Positions 1-8,900 are shown, counted from the stretch's first letter. The stretch is DNA of 35,714 bases from Burkholderiales bacterium PBB2 (GCA_002255955.1 NKIM01000024.1:1-35714); one strand, 5' to 3'. A program made the numbers and translations. Notes: generated from the sequence alone by a model not told the origin.

Positions 1-783
1 CTCGATCTGCACCTGCAGGCGTTCGCCGAAGCGGGCTTGCATGATGGCCAGATAGGGCCGCACCAGGGCCAGCTCGGCGGCCAGGGTGTGGCGGCTGCTT
101 TCCTGCGCCGTGAGCGCCTGGCGCAACAAGGTGGCCAGATCGCAGACGATGCGGTCGGCGCGCGGCACATCCTCGTACATGACCGAGGAAATCAGGTTCA
201 AGGTGTTGAACAAAAAGTGCGGCTGGATCTGCTCGGCCAGGCGGTTCAGGCGGGCCTCGGCCAGCTCGGTCTGCAGGCGCAGCAGGTCCTGCTCGCGCTG
301 ACGACTGGCTTCGTGCAGCTGCAGACCATGGCAGAGGCCGACGATGAAGCCATAGCTGACGAGGTCCTTGCCGGCCTCATAAAGCAAGATGTCCGCCGGG
401 TGGCCGGGCTCATAACTCACACCCGTCGCGGCATAGACGGCAAAGCGCAGGCCGAACATGCCCGTCACATGCAGCAAGGTGTAGCCCAGCGCACCGGCCA
501 GATGCAGGCCCAGGCTCGGCAACCAGCCGTGCTGCCGCCGGCTGCGCGCGTGCAGGCGATAGATCAAGGGCGCCAGCACGGCGGTCAGAAGGGTGGAGCT
601 GAGCTCCCAGAGAAAAGGCTCCCAGGGATGTTGGCCTCCGCCGGCCCGGTACTGCTGCAGCTCGGACATGCTGTGCAGCAAGCCCACGGCCAGCATCACC
701 GCGGCAAAGCCCCAGCTGAAACGCTGCCGGGCTGCGGCCGAAGCGGCCATGAATGGGGGCGCTGACCTCATCGAGTTCTCCAT
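1..783 (-). CDS. LytS/YehU-type sensor histidine kinase, C-terminally cut by window edge
   Basis: Reading the minus strand from an ATG at 783 gives 261 uninterrupted codons running off the left edge. The N-terminal ~150 residues contain about four hydrophobic segments (for example FAAVMLAVGLLHS and LVSYGFIVGLCHGL), so the sensor part is membrane embedded. A linker rich in Q, L and E (residues ~157-185) leads into QIQPHFLFNTLN with His189, the phospho-acceptor signature of the His_kinase family (PF06580) found in LytS/YehU/AlgZ kinases. The ATP-binding domain should lie beyond the edge. AAGGTG sits about 6 nt upstream of the ATG, which supports this start; a second ATG lies four codons in. In this family the kinase is usually followed by a LytTR response regulator, which would lie outside the window. 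The signal sensed is unknown. The family call is firm. Confidence 0.88.
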   Translation of the reverse strand, partial: MENSMRSAPPFMAASAAARQRFSWGFAAVMLAVGLLHSMSELQQYRAGGGQHPWEPFLWELSSTLLTAVLAPLIYRLHARSRRQHGWLPSLGLHLAGALGYTLLHVTGMFGLRFAVYAATGVSYEPGHPADILLYEAGKDLVSYGFIVGLCHGLQLHEASRQREQDLLRLQTELAEARLNRLAEQIQPHFLFNTLNLISSVMYEDVPRADRIVCDLATLLRQALTAQESSRHTLAAELALVRPYLAIMQARFGERLQVQIE

Positions 784-855
784 GGCCGCACCTTACCGCA
801 GCCGAAGCCAGGCCTTACCGCAGCGCGGGTCGGTTCACCCCAAGCCAGGCGCAAG

Positions 856-2103
856 TCACCCCAAATCGACCGGTGCCGCCTCGCCCTGCACGCCCAGCAC
901 GCCCTCCCTGACCAGGGCTTCGATGGCCGCATCGGCATAGCCCAGCTCGCGCAGCAGCGCGCGGCTGTGCTGCCCCAGGCGCGGCGGGTCGCGGCGCAGG
1001 CCCAGGCGCTCGCCGTCCAGGCTCAGCGGCAGCAAGGGCACGCGGGTGGCGCGGCCATCGGGCAGGGTCATGGGCGCCAGGCCGCCGGTGGCCCGCAGAT
1101 GCGGGTCATCCATCAGCTGATCGGGCCGGGTGATGGGGGCAAAGGGCAGGCCGGCGGCCTCGAACACGGCGGCGATCTCGGCGGCCGCGCGCGGCAGCAG
1201 GCGGCGACGCAGCTCAGGGATCAGCCACTCGCGCGCCAGCACGCGCAGATTGTTCGTCAGCAGGCGTGCATCCGCCTGCAAATCGCCAAAGTCAAAAGCC
1301 TGGCAGAAGGTGGCCCATTGGGTGTCGCCGACCACGGCCAGAAAAATCTGCTCACCACCGGCCACGGTGAAGACGTCGTAAATACCCCAGGGCGAGATGC
1401 GTTCGGGCATGGGCGCCGCCGGCTTGCCGGTGACGGCGAACTGCATCATGTGCTGGGCGACCAGGAAGATGTTGTTCTCGAATAGGCTGGACTGCACCTG
1501 CTGGCCACGCCCGGTCTGGTGGCGCTGCTGCAAGGCGGCCAGGGCACCGATGGCGCCGAACATGCCGCCCATGATGTCGTTGACGCTGCTGCCCGCGCGC
1601 AGCGGGTCGCCCGGGCGGCCGGTCATATAGGCCAGGCCGCCCATCATCTGCACCACCTCGTCGAGCGCCGTGCGGTGCTCGTAGGGCCCGGGCAGAAAGC
1701 CTTTGTGTGAGACGTAAATCAGGCGCTCATTCAGCCGGCTCAGAGCCTCATAACCCAGGCCCAGGCGATCCATGGTGCCGCTCTTGAAGTTCTCGCTGAA
1801 GACATCGGCGCCGGCCACCAGCTTGAGCACGATCTCCAGCCCGCGCGGGTCTTTCACATCGAGGCTGAGGCTGAGCTTGTTGCGGTTGAACAGCGGATAG
1901 AAGCCGGCACCCGAGCCGAGCAGCTGGCGCGTGCTGTCGCCGGCCAGAGGCTCGCCCTTGATCACCTCGGCCCCCAGGTCCGCCAGCACCATGCCGCAGG
2001 TCGGGCCCATGACCATGTGGGTGAACTCGATCACACGCAGGCCGGCCAGGGGAAGACGGGAGGTTTCAGGCCCCGAGGCCGCATTCTTCGTATGCATCAT
2101 CAT
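856..2103 (-). CDS. CaiB/BaiF family CoA-transferase
   Basis: Class III CoA-transferase, which moves CoA between carboxylic acids in the cytosol. The core opens with LAGLRVIEFTHMVMGPTCG, followed by LADLGAEVIK and RNKLSLSLDVKDPRG, all hallmark blocks of the family. The Asp in TALDEVVQMMGG matches the position of the catalytic aspartate that forms the acyl-enzyme anhydride. GRGQQVQSSLFENN is the usual later block. The reading frame stays open to 2229, but the extra 42 residues upstream (with WPAVLGMPIV) do not resemble the family, so I chose the ATG cluster at 2109-2097. No start in this stretch has a convincing Shine-Dalgarno, although GGGGCG precedes the 2229 ATG. The substrate cannot be told from sequence. 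The gene is divergent from the membrane protein at 2321 and lies 72 bp upstream of the kinase gene. Confidence 0.9.
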   Translation of the reverse strand: MMMHTKNAASGPETSRLPLAGLRVIEFTHMVMGPTCGMVLADLGAEVIKGEPLAGDSTRQLLGSGAGFYPLFNRNKLSLSLDVKDPRGLEIVLKLVAGADVFSENFKSGTMDRLGLGYEALSRLNERLIYVSHKGFLPGPYEHRTALDEVVQMMGGLAYMTGRPGDPLRAGSSVNDIMGGMFGAIGALAALQQRHQTGRGQQVQSSLFENNIFLVAQHMMQFAVTGKPAAPMPERISPWGIYDVFTVAGGEQIFLAVVGDTQWATFCQAFDFGDLQADARLLTNNLRVLAREWLIPELRRRLLPRAAAEIAAVFEAAGLPFAPITRPDQLMDDPHLRATGGLAPMTLPDGRATRVPLLPLSLDGERLGLRRDPPRLGQHSRALLRELGYADAAIEALVREGVLGVQGEAAPVDLG

Positions 2104-2320
2104 CGACATCACGATCGGCATGCCCAGCACTGCTGGCCATGCGGGAGAGACAAGAATGACGGCCATTGTCGCTGGCGCCCAGCTGCGGTCGGCCGCAGCC
2201 CGCGGCCAGTCATCGGCCCCATTGGCCATTCATCGCCCCGTGACGCGCGAACCCGCGTGAACTTTCTAGCATGCGGCCCATCACTGACAGCACCGACCGC
2301 CCCGACAGAGGGCCCATCAC

Positions 2321-2932
2321 ATGCACGCAAGCGCGCACACCATTTCAAGCGTCGACCCAAGCGCCAGCCAGAGTTCCAGCACCCTTCGCAGCCTCGAAGC
2401 CCAGCGCGACGAGTTCAGCCGCCGCCGCGGCCTGGCCATGCCGCTGGCTGGCACCCTGGCTTGGGGCCTGATCGGCCTGGTCGGCGCTTTCGGCACGCCG
2501 TTTCAGGCGGTGGTGACGCTCTACATCGCCACCGGCTCGATCTTCTATCTGGGCATGGGGCTGTCGCGCCTCACGGGCGAGAACTTCTTCGCCAAAGGCC
2601 GGCCCAAGAACGAGTTCGATCGCCTCTTCATGGCAGGCATGCTGATGAGCCTGCTGGTCTTCACCATCGCCCTGCCCTGGGCCTCGCAGAACTACGAATC
2701 CCTGCCTCTGAGTTTCGGCGTGCTGGCTGGCCTGATGTGGCTGCCCTACAGCTGGATCATCCAGCACTGGATCGGCGCCTTCCACGCCATCGCCCGGGCC
2801 CTGCTCTGCGTGAGCGCCTGGTATGCCTTCCCGGCTCAGCGCTTCGTGGCGATTCCGGCCGTGGTGGTGGCGGTCTACCTCATCACCATTGCCGTGCAGG
2901 AGCGGCGCTGGCGCGCCCTGCAGGCTCACTGA
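2321..2932 (+). CDS. DUF7010-like integral membrane protein
   Basis: A 203-residue protein with a polar N-terminus (~40 residues rich in Ser) followed by five to six hydrophobic stretches: GTLAWGLIGLVGAFG, AVVTLYIATGSIFYLGMGL, FMAGMLMSLLVFTIALPWA, LPLSFGVLAGLMWLPYSW, IARALLCVSAWYAFP and AVVVAVYLITIAV. The order, the short length and the W-LPYSW-like segment fit the DUF7010 family as I remember it, which has no assigned function. AGAGGG lies ~8 nt before the ATG. It is transcribed away from the CoA-transferase gene and followed 101 bp later by the ketopantoate reductase homologue. The membrane prediction is secure; the family name is less so. Confidence 0.75.
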   Translation: MHASAHTISSVDPSASQSSSTLRSLEAQRDEFSRRRGLAMPLAGTLAWGLIGLVGAFGTPFQAVVTLYIATGSIFYLGMGLSRLTGENFFAKGRPKNEFDRLFMAGMLMSLLVFTIALPWASQNYESLPLSFGVLAGLMWLPYSWIIQHWIGAFHAIARALLCVSAWYAFPAQRFVAIPAVVVAVYLITIAVQERRWRALQAH

Positions 2933-3033
2933 ACCTGAGCGGCGCCACGCAGGAATCCGGCGCCGCCCCTGTGCGAGACTGCCCACGGTCGTGGTTGAAG
3001 TACCGCCCTCGCAGGGCGGCTTGAGGTGGTTCT

Positions 3034-4023
3034 ATGAAGATTTGCATCGTCGGCGCGGGCGCCATCGGAGGTTGGTTCGCCGGCCATGTGGGGCAACATC
3101 TGGGTGCCGAGGTTGAACTCAGCGCCCTGGCCCGCGGCGCCACCCTGGCCGCCCTGCGTCAGCACGGTGGCCTGCGCATGGACCTGATCAGCGGCGAGCG
3201 CATCCAGGTGCCGCTGCGCGCCAGCGACAAGCCTGAGGAACTGGGTCAGCCCGACCTGATCGTGCTGGCCGTCAAAGGCCCGGCCCTGGCCAGCGTGGCG
3301 CCCGCGGTGAAGGCCTTGCTGGGCCCGCAGACGCGCGTGCTGGTGGCCATGAACGGCGTGCCCTGGTGGTTCTTCCAAGGTCTGCCCGGCGAGGCTGAGG
3401 GCTTGCGCCTGGAATCGGTGGACCCCGGCGGTGTGGTGGCCGGCCTGATCCCGGCCGATCGCGTGATCGGCTGCGTGGTGCACGCGAGCTGCGCCACGCC
3501 CGAGCCCGGCCGGGTCAAGCATGTGATGGGCATGGGGCTCATCCTCGGTGACCCGGCCGGCGGCCAGCCGGCCCACATCAGCGAGTTGGCGGCGCTGCTG
3601 GGCCGCGCGGGCTTCAACGCCACGGTGTCCGAGCGCATCCAGCGCGACATCTGGTTCAAGCTCTGGGGCAATATGACCATGAACCCGATCTCGGCCCTGA
3701 CCGGCGCCACCTGCGATCGCATCCTCGACGACGAGCTGGTGCGTGGCTTTGTGACGAATGTGATGTTGGAGGCCGCCGCCATCGGCGCGCGCATCGGCTG
3801 CGCCGTCGAGCAGACGCCCGAGCAGCGCCATGCCGTGACGCGCAAACTGGGCGCTTTCAAGACCTCGATGCTGCAGGATGTGGAAGCGGGCCGCCCGCTG
3901 GAGCTGGATGCGCTGGTCGGCGCCGTCAGCGAGATCGGCCGCCACCTGCAGCTACCCACGCCCTTCACCGATGGCATGCTGGGCCTGACGCGCTTGATGG
4001 CGCAGACGCGCGGCCTGGTCTGA
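3034..4023 (+). CDS. 2-dehydropantoate 2-reductase family oxidoreductase
   Basis: PanE/ApbA-type NADPH-dependent reductase of 329 residues, the usual family length. The N-terminal Rossmann fold begins immediately with MKICIVGAGAIGGWFAG (GxGxxG at residues 7-12). The C-terminal helical domain has DIWFKLWGNMTMNPI, which places Lys209 and Asn213 at the positions of the catalytic Lys and substrate-binding Asn of ketopantoate reductase. In pantothenate synthesis the enzyme reduces ketopantoate to pantoate. Many genomes carry several paralogues of unknown substrate, and no other pantothenate gene is nearby, so I do not assign panE. GAGGTGG lies about 5 nt upstream of the ATG and fixes the start. 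Confidence 0.9.
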   Translation: MKICIVGAGAIGGWFAGHVGQHLGAEVELSALARGATLAALRQHGGLRMDLISGERIQVPLRASDKPEELGQPDLIVLAVKGPALASVAPAVKALLGPQTRVLVAMNGVPWWFFQGLPGEAEGLRLESVDPGGVVAGLIPADRVIGCVVHASCATPEPGRVKHVMGMGLILGDPAGGQPAHISELAALLGRAGFNATVSERIQRDIWFKLWGNMTMNPISALTGATCDRILDDELVRGFVTNVMLEAAAIGARIGCAVEQTPEQRHAVTRKLGAFKTSMLQDVEAGRPLELDALVGAVSEIGRHLQLPTPFTDGMLGLTRLMAQTRGLV

Positions 4024-4131
4024 AGCAGGCCCGGCGGAGCCGAAATGAAAGGCTGCAGCCGGGCGGGCTGTCGCTTGCCCGGGTTTTGAACCGCAGAGCG
4101 CACGCGCACGACCCAGCAGTCAGTGATAACC

Positions 4132-4160
4132 CTCAAGTGATCCGGAAGCCGGGCCGATTC
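4132..4160 (+). promoter_or_regulatory. Putative sigma-28 (FliA) promoter for the first chemoreceptor
   Basis: CTCAAG (4132-4137), a 15-nt spacer, then GCCGATTC (4153-4160). This follows the FliA consensus TAAAG-N15-GCCGATAA closely in the -10 box and in spacing. It lies ~120 bp upstream of the chemoreceptor ATG, in the only sizeable non-coding gap before it. The same arrangement occurs upstream of the third chemoreceptor (26114-26142), which strengthens both calls. It would tie expression to the flagellar regulon. Confidence 0.65.
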
Positions 4161-4281
4161 CTGAAGGCTGAATGCGCTTCAGGCATGGCCTTGGTCGGCC
4201 CGAAGCGCTCGAGTGTTCGCAGGGAGCGAGCAGAAGACGAACCCGAGTAGTACGCAGCCCCGGCTGCGAAGGAGACACCCC

Positions 4282-5844
4282 ATGCTTGCTGTCGTGCAAT
4301 CGATGCGCCTGAAAGCGCGCGTCCTGACGGGCTTTGCCCTGGTGATGAGCTTGTTGCTGGCCGGATCGGCCCTGGGCATCTGGCGCATCCAGCAGCTCAA
4401 CGACCGGATCGACCGCCTGGTCAATGTCGACATGGAAGCCCTGGACCTGGCGCGCAGCTGGGCCGGGCTGACCGAATCGAACATCCAGCGCCGCATCATC
4501 ACCATCTGGTCGGACGATGCGGACTTCGTCAAGGCCTTCACCGCCAAGTCCAAGGAAGTCAGCGCCCGGGTCGACAAGATCCAGGACGCTCTGGGCGACC
4601 TGCCCAAATCCGCGGAAAGCGAACGCATCAAGGCCCAGATCGACCAGGCCCGCAAACGCTACCAGGAGCTGCGCGACGACATCGGCAAGCAAAAAGCCGC
4701 CGGCACCGATGTGCGTGCCCGTGTGGTGGGTGAGCTGATCCCGGCGATGGAGGCCTATCTGGAGCCCATCCACGGCTATGCCGAGCAAAGCCGCAAGGAG
4801 CTGCAACAGGCCCGCGATGTGGCCGAGGACCAGGCGCGATCGGCCTTCCGGCTGATCACCGGCCTGCTGATCGGTGCGGCCGCCTGCGGCATCTGGATCG
4901 CCCTGTCCATCACCCGCAGCATCACCGCGCCGCTGGACCAGGCGCGCGACATGGCCGCGCGCATCGCCGAGGGCGATCTGAGCCAGGCGGTCGTCGTGCA
5001 GGGCCGCGATGAGCTGGCCGAGCTGGCCGAATCGCTGGACCAGATGCGCGCCCAGCTGGGCGCCACGATTGCCGATGTGCGCCATGTGGCCGAGCAGGTG
5101 CAGATGGCCTCCAGCGAGATCGCCAGCGGCAATATGGACCTGTCCAACCGCACCGAGCAGGCCGCCAGCAGCCTGGAGCAAACGGGGGCGGCCATGATGC
5201 AGCTGCGCGAAGGCGTGCAGGCCAACGCCCAGGCCGCGCGCCAGGCCGACGAGCTGGCCAAATCGGCTGCGGCCGTGGCCGACCGCGGCGGCGCCATGGT
5301 GCAGCAGGTGGTGGACACCATGACCGACATCCAGCAGTCCTCGGCCCGCATTGCCGACATCACCAATGTCATCGACAGCATCGCCTTCCAGACCAACATC
5401 CTGGCCCTGAATGCGGCCGTGGAAGCGGCCCGTGCCGGCGAACAGGGGCGCGGCTTCGCCGTGGTGGCCAGCGAGGTGCGGGCCCTGGCCCAGCGCTGCG
5501 CGCAGGCGGCGCGTGAGATCAAGAGCCTGATCGGCGCCTCGGCCGAGAAGGTGGAGGCCGGTGGCAAGCTGGTCAGCGCCACCGGCGCCACCATTGCCGA
5601 TGCGGTGCAGAGCGTGCAACGCGTGACCCACATCGTGGCCGAGATCTCCAGTGCCACCAGCGCCCAGGCCAGCACCCTGGGCGAGATCGGCCAGGCCGTC
5701 GGCCATCTGGATCAGATGACGCAGCAGAACGCGTCGCTGGTCGAAGAATCAGCGGCCGCTGCCGAGGGCCTGAAGCAACAAGCGCAGACCCTGGTGAGCC
5801 ACATGGCCAAGTTCCGCCTCGCCGCAGCACGCCGAGGGGAATGA
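4282..5844 (+). CDS. Methyl-accepting chemotaxis protein (chemoreceptor 1)
   Basis: A 520-residue transmembrane chemoreceptor. TM1 is ~12-33 and TM2 ~190-211; between them lies a ~155-residue helical periplasmic region consistent with a four-helix-bundle sensor. HAMP follows at ~212-265 (ITRSITAPLDQARDMAARIAEGDL begins it), then the cytoplasmic signalling hairpin with the near-invariant tip around residues 366-400 ([16 protein letters not shown]). The receptor relays ligand state to CheA/CheW. No C-terminal NWETF-type pentapeptide is present. One oddity is Cys in QRCAQAAREI where the other two receptors here have Ser. The ATG at 4282 is chosen over an open frame extending to 4213 because AAGGAGA sits 7 nt upstream and TM1 is then correctly placed. 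Its stop overlaps the next gene's start (ATGA), implying translational coupling. Confidence 0.96.
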   Translation: MLAVVQSMRLKARVLTGFALVMSLLLAGSALGIWRIQQLNDRIDRLVNVDMEALDLARSWAGLTESNIQRRIITIWSDDADFVKAFTAKSKEVSARVDKIQDALGDLPKSAESERIKAQIDQARKRYQELRDDIGKQKAAGTDVRARVVGELIPAMEAYLEPIHGYAEQSRKELQQARDVAEDQARSAFRLITGLLIGAAACGIWIALSITRSITAPLDQARDMAARIAEGDLSQAVVVQGRDELAELAESLDQMRAQLGATIADVRHVAEQVQMASSEIASGNMDLSNRTEQAASSLEQTGAAMMQLREGVQANAQAARQADELAKSAAAVADRGGAMVQQVVDTMTDIQQSSARIADITNVIDSIAFQTNILALNAAVEAARAGEQGRGFAVVASEVRALAQRCAQAAREIKSLIGASAEKVEAGGKLVSATGATIADAVQSVQRVTHIVAEISSATSAQASTLGEIGQAVGHLDQMTQQNASLVEESAAAAEGLKQQAQTLVSHMAKFRLAAARRGE

Positions 5845-6743
5845 GGCCTATGGCGGCGGAAGACCGAGCATCGCCGCAAGCGCATGCGCGTGCGCGGCGA
5901 TGCGGCGGGCTTCGTCGGCTGGGTCTGCACACCCTGCTGGCCGCGCTGCTCACGGCGGCCGCGGGGCCTGCCACCTGGGCCGCGGCCAAGTCGGGCGCCG
6001 CCACCTTCACCCTGCGCACCGCCGCCGAGCATGGCGGCGCGCCGAAGTGGCTGCAACATGGCCCACACATGCACAGCGGTTTCTGCGCAGATGTGATCGC
6101 TGCGTTGAACCAGCGCGGCTCGGGCTTGAAGATCCAGCTGGTCGAGCAGGCCTTGCCGCAGAAACGCCTGCTGCAACAGGTCAAGAGCGGCGAGCTGGAC
6201 CTGCTGTGCGCGCTCACCCACACCGAGGAGCGCGACCAGGATTTCGTCTTCGTGCAGCCCGAGCTCTACAACATGCCCTATGTGCTGCTGGCGCGCGCCG
6301 ATGACCCGGTCGAGGTGCGCAGCTGGGATGCGCTGCGGGCGCTCGGTGAACAAGGCCTGGTGCTGCTCAACTACGACAGCTCTCGCCTGCCCCTGCTGCA
6401 GGCCAAGGGTGGCCTGCATCTGCATGCGCGCGGTCTGACGACCGAGGCCAATCTGCGCATGCTGCTGGCCGGGCGCGGGCGTTTTTTCTACTTTCCGCTC
6501 AGCAATGCCTGGTACGCGGTGCAACACATGGGCGTGCAGCATCAGGTCCGTGTGCTGCTGCCGGCGCTGCAAAGCGAGCCCTACCACCTGCTCGCCCGGC
6601 GCAATCTGCCCAAGCCCGCACTGGACCAGCTGAGCCAGGGCCTGCAGCAACTGCGCCAGCAGGGCGAGCTGGCACGCCTGGCCATGAAGTGGTTCGGCGC
6701 CGACTTGCCGGCCGAGCTGCGTCAGGCCCTGCCTCAGCCCTGA
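5841..6743 (+). CDS. Periplasmic solute-binding protein, SBP_bac_3 type
   Basis: A 300-residue protein. It starts with a basic N-terminus (~33 residues), a hydrophobic core LGLHTLLAALLTAAAG and a plausible signal peptidase site near AAAKS. The mature part looks like a family 3 solute-binding protein: FCADVIAALNQRG and PQKRLLQQVKSGELDLLCALTHTEERDQDF match the usual D-x-x-x-A-L and G-x-x-D motifs, and YVLLARADDP begins the second lobe. Such proteins bind amino acids or related small molecules, but no ABC permease or ATPase gene is adjacent. Instead the ATG overlaps the chemoreceptor stop (ATGA at 5841-5844), with GAGGGGA as ribosome-binding site inside the receptor gene. Inference: it may deliver ligand to that receptor. 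It could also be an orphan binding protein of the YhhE/GltI-like sort that only shares a transcript. Confidence 0.82.
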   Translation: MRPMAAEDRASPQAHARARRCGGLRRLGLHTLLAALLTAAAGPATWAAAKSGAATFTLRTAAEHGGAPKWLQHGPHMHSGFCADVIAALNQRGSGLKIQLVEQALPQKRLLQQVKSGELDLLCALTHTEERDQDFVFVQPELYNMPYVLLARADDPVEVRSWDALRALGEQGLVLLNYDSSRLPLLQAKGGLHLHARGLTTEANLRMLLAGRGRFFYFPLSNAWYAVQHMGVQHQVRVLLPALQSEPYHLLARRNLPKPALDQLSQGLQQLRQQGELARLAMKWFGADLPAELRQALPQP

Positions 6744-6746
6744 GAC

Positions 6747-6760
6747 AGGGCAGCTGCCCT
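6747..6760. terminator. Palindrome between convergent genes, possible bidirectional terminator
   Basis: AGGGCAGCTGCCCT is a perfect 14-bp palindrome filling the 16-bp gap between the convergent solute-binding protein and chemoreceptor 2 genes. There is no T-tract on either side, so a Rho-independent role is doubtful. It is recorded because of its position. Confidence 0.3.
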
Positions 6761-8340
6761 CAACGCAGGGTCTTGAACACCGACACCGACTGCACCAGGC
6801 TTTGCGCCTGGCTGCGCAGGCTTTCGGCCGCGGCGGCGCTTTCCTCAACCAGGGCGGCGTTCTGCTGGGTGGCCTGGTCCATCTGAGTGATGGCCTCGCC
6901 CACCTGCTGCACACCGCGGCTTTGCTCCGCACTGGCTTGCGCGATCTCGTGCACGATGGTGGTCACCTGCTGGATGGAGCTGACCACCTCTTGCATGGTC
7001 TGCCCGGCCCGGTCGACTTGGATGCCACCCGATTCGATCTGCTCGCCACTGGTGGTGATCAAGGACTTGATTTCCTTGGCCGCATTCGCCGAGCGCTGAG
7101 CGAGCGAGCGCACCTCGGCCGCCACCACCGCGAAGCCGCGCCCCTGCTCGCCGGCGCGGGCGGCTTCAACCGCCGCATTCAAGGCCAGGATGTTGGTTTG
7201 AAACGCGATGCCGTCGATCACGCCGGTGATGTCGGAGATGCGACGTGAGCTCTCGTTGATGCTGCGCATCAGAGACACCACTTCGCCCACGGCCGAGCCG
7301 CCCTTCTCCGCCACCAGGCTGGCCTGGCGGGCCATCTGGTTGGCCTGACGCGCGTTCTCGGCGTTCTGATTCACCGTCGAGCCCAGCTGGTCCATCGACG
7401 CCGCCGTCTGCTGCAAGGCGCTGGCCTGCAGCTCGGTGCGGCCGGAGAGGTCGCTGTTGCCCATGGCGATCTCGGAGCTGGCGGTGGCCACGCCCTCGGA
7501 GCCTTCACGCACGGCATTGACGACCCGCGCCAGGCCTTGCTGCATCTGATCGAGGCTGGCCATCAGGCTGTGGCTGTCGCCGGCCCGCAGCGGGATGCTG
7601 CAGGTGAGATCGCCGTCCGCGATGGCCTGCAGATAGCGGGCCGCCACCTTGGGCTCGCCCCCCAGCTGTCCGAGGATGTTGCGCGTCAGCAGCAAGGCCA
7701 GGGCCACCGCAGCAACCAAGGCCAGAACCAGCACGCCCAGCACGACGCGACGGCTGGCCACATAGGTGTTCTCGGCATGCGCCGCGACCTCGGCACTGCT
7801 GGCGAAGGATTCTTCTGAAAGCTTGTCGATGGCCAGCAAGCTGTCATCAAACTCGGATTTGCCGGCGCCCTCGCTGATGTCCTTGGCATCTTCCAGCTTG
7901 CCCTGCTGGCCCAGGGCCACGACCTTGGCATGCACGGTCAGGTAGGCCTGCCAACGCTCGGTGAACTTGCGCCGCAGCTCGCTGGCCGGCTCTGGCGCCA
8001 GATGCTGGTCGTAGGCCTGCATCTGCTCCAGCACCGCCTGCTGCTGAGGCTTGATCTTGTCGAGGTACTCGGCCAGATAGCTGCTGTCGGGTGCAGTGCT
8101 GTACTTGACCTCGAACTCGCGAGCTTCCAGCATGGCGGCGCGCGCGCGGGCCAGATTGCCCACTGCCGGCAGCCACTGGCTGGCCAAGGACGCCGAAGCG
8201 CCGTTGACATCGGCCAGCGAACTCAAGGCCACCACACCCAGCACGCCCGAGAGCAAGCTGGCCAGCAAAAAGCCGAAGAGCAGCTTGGCGCGCGTGGCCA
8301 TCCGGTCCAGGGCCTGGTCCACATACAACATGGCTCGCAT
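6760..8340 (-). CDS. Methyl-accepting chemotaxis protein (chemoreceptor 2)
   Basis: A 526-residue chemoreceptor with TM1 at ~19-40, a ~155-residue helical periplasmic sensor (4HB-like), TM2 at ~197-219, and the segment [20 protein letters not shown] leading into HAMP, a form common in Burkholderiales receptors. The signalling tip [16 protein letters not shown] is intact. Ends in VFKTLR with no CheR-docking pentapeptide. I choose the ATG at 8340 because AGGAG lies 6 nt upstream; a GTG directly before it would leave only 3 nt. The Cache-domain gene upstream ends 34 bp away on the same strand, so the two are probably one transcript, and the secreted Cache protein may serve this receptor. No sigma-28 promoter was found for this pair. 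Confidence 0.96.
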   Translation of the reverse strand: MRAMLYVDQALDRMATRAKLLFGFLLASLLSGVLGVVALSSLADVNGASASLASQWLPAVGNLARARAAMLEAREFEVKYSTAPDSSYLAEYLDKIKPQQQAVLEQMQAYDQHLAPEPASELRRKFTERWQAYLTVHAKVVALGQQGKLEDAKDISEGAGKSEFDDSLLAIDKLSEESFASSAEVAAHAENTYVASRRVVLGVLVLALVAAVALALLLTRNILGQLGGEPKVAARYLQAIADGDLTCSIPLRAGDSHSLMASLDQMQQGLARVVNAVREGSEGVATASSEIAMGNSDLSGRTELQASALQQTAASMDQLGSTVNQNAENARQANQMARQASLVAEKGGSAVGEVVSLMRSINESSRRISDITGVIDGIAFQTNILALNAAVEAARAGEQGRGFAVVAAEVRSLAQRSANAAKEIKSLITTSGEQIESGGIQVDRAGQTMQEVVSSIQQVTTIVHEIAQASAEQSRGVQQVGEAITQMDQATQQNAALVEESAAAAESLRSQAQSLVQSVSVFKTLR

Positions 8341-8374
8341 CACAGACTCCTGAAGTTACCGCGGCGACCTGCCG

Positions 8375-8866
8375 TCACTTCTTGAAACCGATGTAGGTCA
8401 CGGCCACGACCTGACCCTTGGCATCCTTGATCGGGTTGTAGCAAGCGCTGAACGCGGTGCCGAGCACATCGACATCGCCACAATAGCCTTGGCCCTTGAT
8501 CACCGCCTCGTAGGCCTTGGCACGGGCCAGATTGGTGCCCACACCGCGCTTGCCTTCGGGCGTCAGCACATTGGTCGAGATGCGGACGAACTCTTCACCG
8601 CTGCGCACAAAAATGGTGGCCGTGGCCCCGTGCTTCTTCTTGATCTCATCGACCACGTCGTAATTGCCATTCATGCGGCGCGGGCCGAAGAACAGCACTG
8701 GCAATTCCGCATCGCCCAGCTTGGCCGTGCCCTCGATGCGCGGGGCGCCGATGCCCGACAGACGGGTGTCCAACTCACCCAACACCTGTTTCGGGTCTGC
8801 GGCCTGAGCGGCGCTGGCCATCAAACACACACCCACTGCCAGACCGAAAGACTTGAGGGACATCAT
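8375..8866 (-). CDS. Secreted single-Cache-domain protein
   Basis: A 163-residue protein with a clean signal peptide (MMSLKSFGLAVGVCLMASAAQA, cleavage after AQA at ~22). The mature ~140 residues resemble the membrane-distal part of Cache_3-Cache_2 sensor domains: TIFVRSGEEFVRISTNVL, GYCGDVDVLGTAFSACYNPIKD and the closing VVAVTYIGFKK are the typical strands. There is no transmembrane segment or signalling domain after it, so it is a soluble periplasmic sensor module. GGAG lies 6-9 nt before the paired ATGs at 8866 and 8863. Located just upstream of chemoreceptor 2 and co-directional with it. Cache domains bind small organic ligands such as carboxylates and amino acids; the ligand here is unknown. 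Two cysteines in the CGDVDVLG...SACY region could form a disulfide. Confidence 0.85.
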   Translation of the reverse strand: MMSLKSFGLAVGVCLMASAAQAADPKQVLGELDTRLSGIGAPRIEGTAKLGDAELPVLFFGPRRMNGNYDVVDEIKKKHGATATIFVRSGEEFVRISTNVLTPEGKRGVGTNLARAKAYEAVIKGQGYCGDVDVLGTAFSACYNPIKDAKGQVVAVTYIGFKK

Positions 8867-8900
8867 GAGTTACTCCAGTGATTGAATGATTCCGAGCGAG

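Noticed and set aside
2104-2229. Longer N-terminus for the CaiB-like protein
   Set aside because: The extra 42 residues do not resemble the family, whose core begins only a few residues after the ATG cluster at 2109-2097.
4059-4087. Rho-independent terminator after the ketopantoate reductase gene
   Set aside because: CCGGGC/GCCCGG with a 12-nt loop is followed by only four T, and alternative pairings with the adjacent GC-rich sequence are as good; not strong enough to list.
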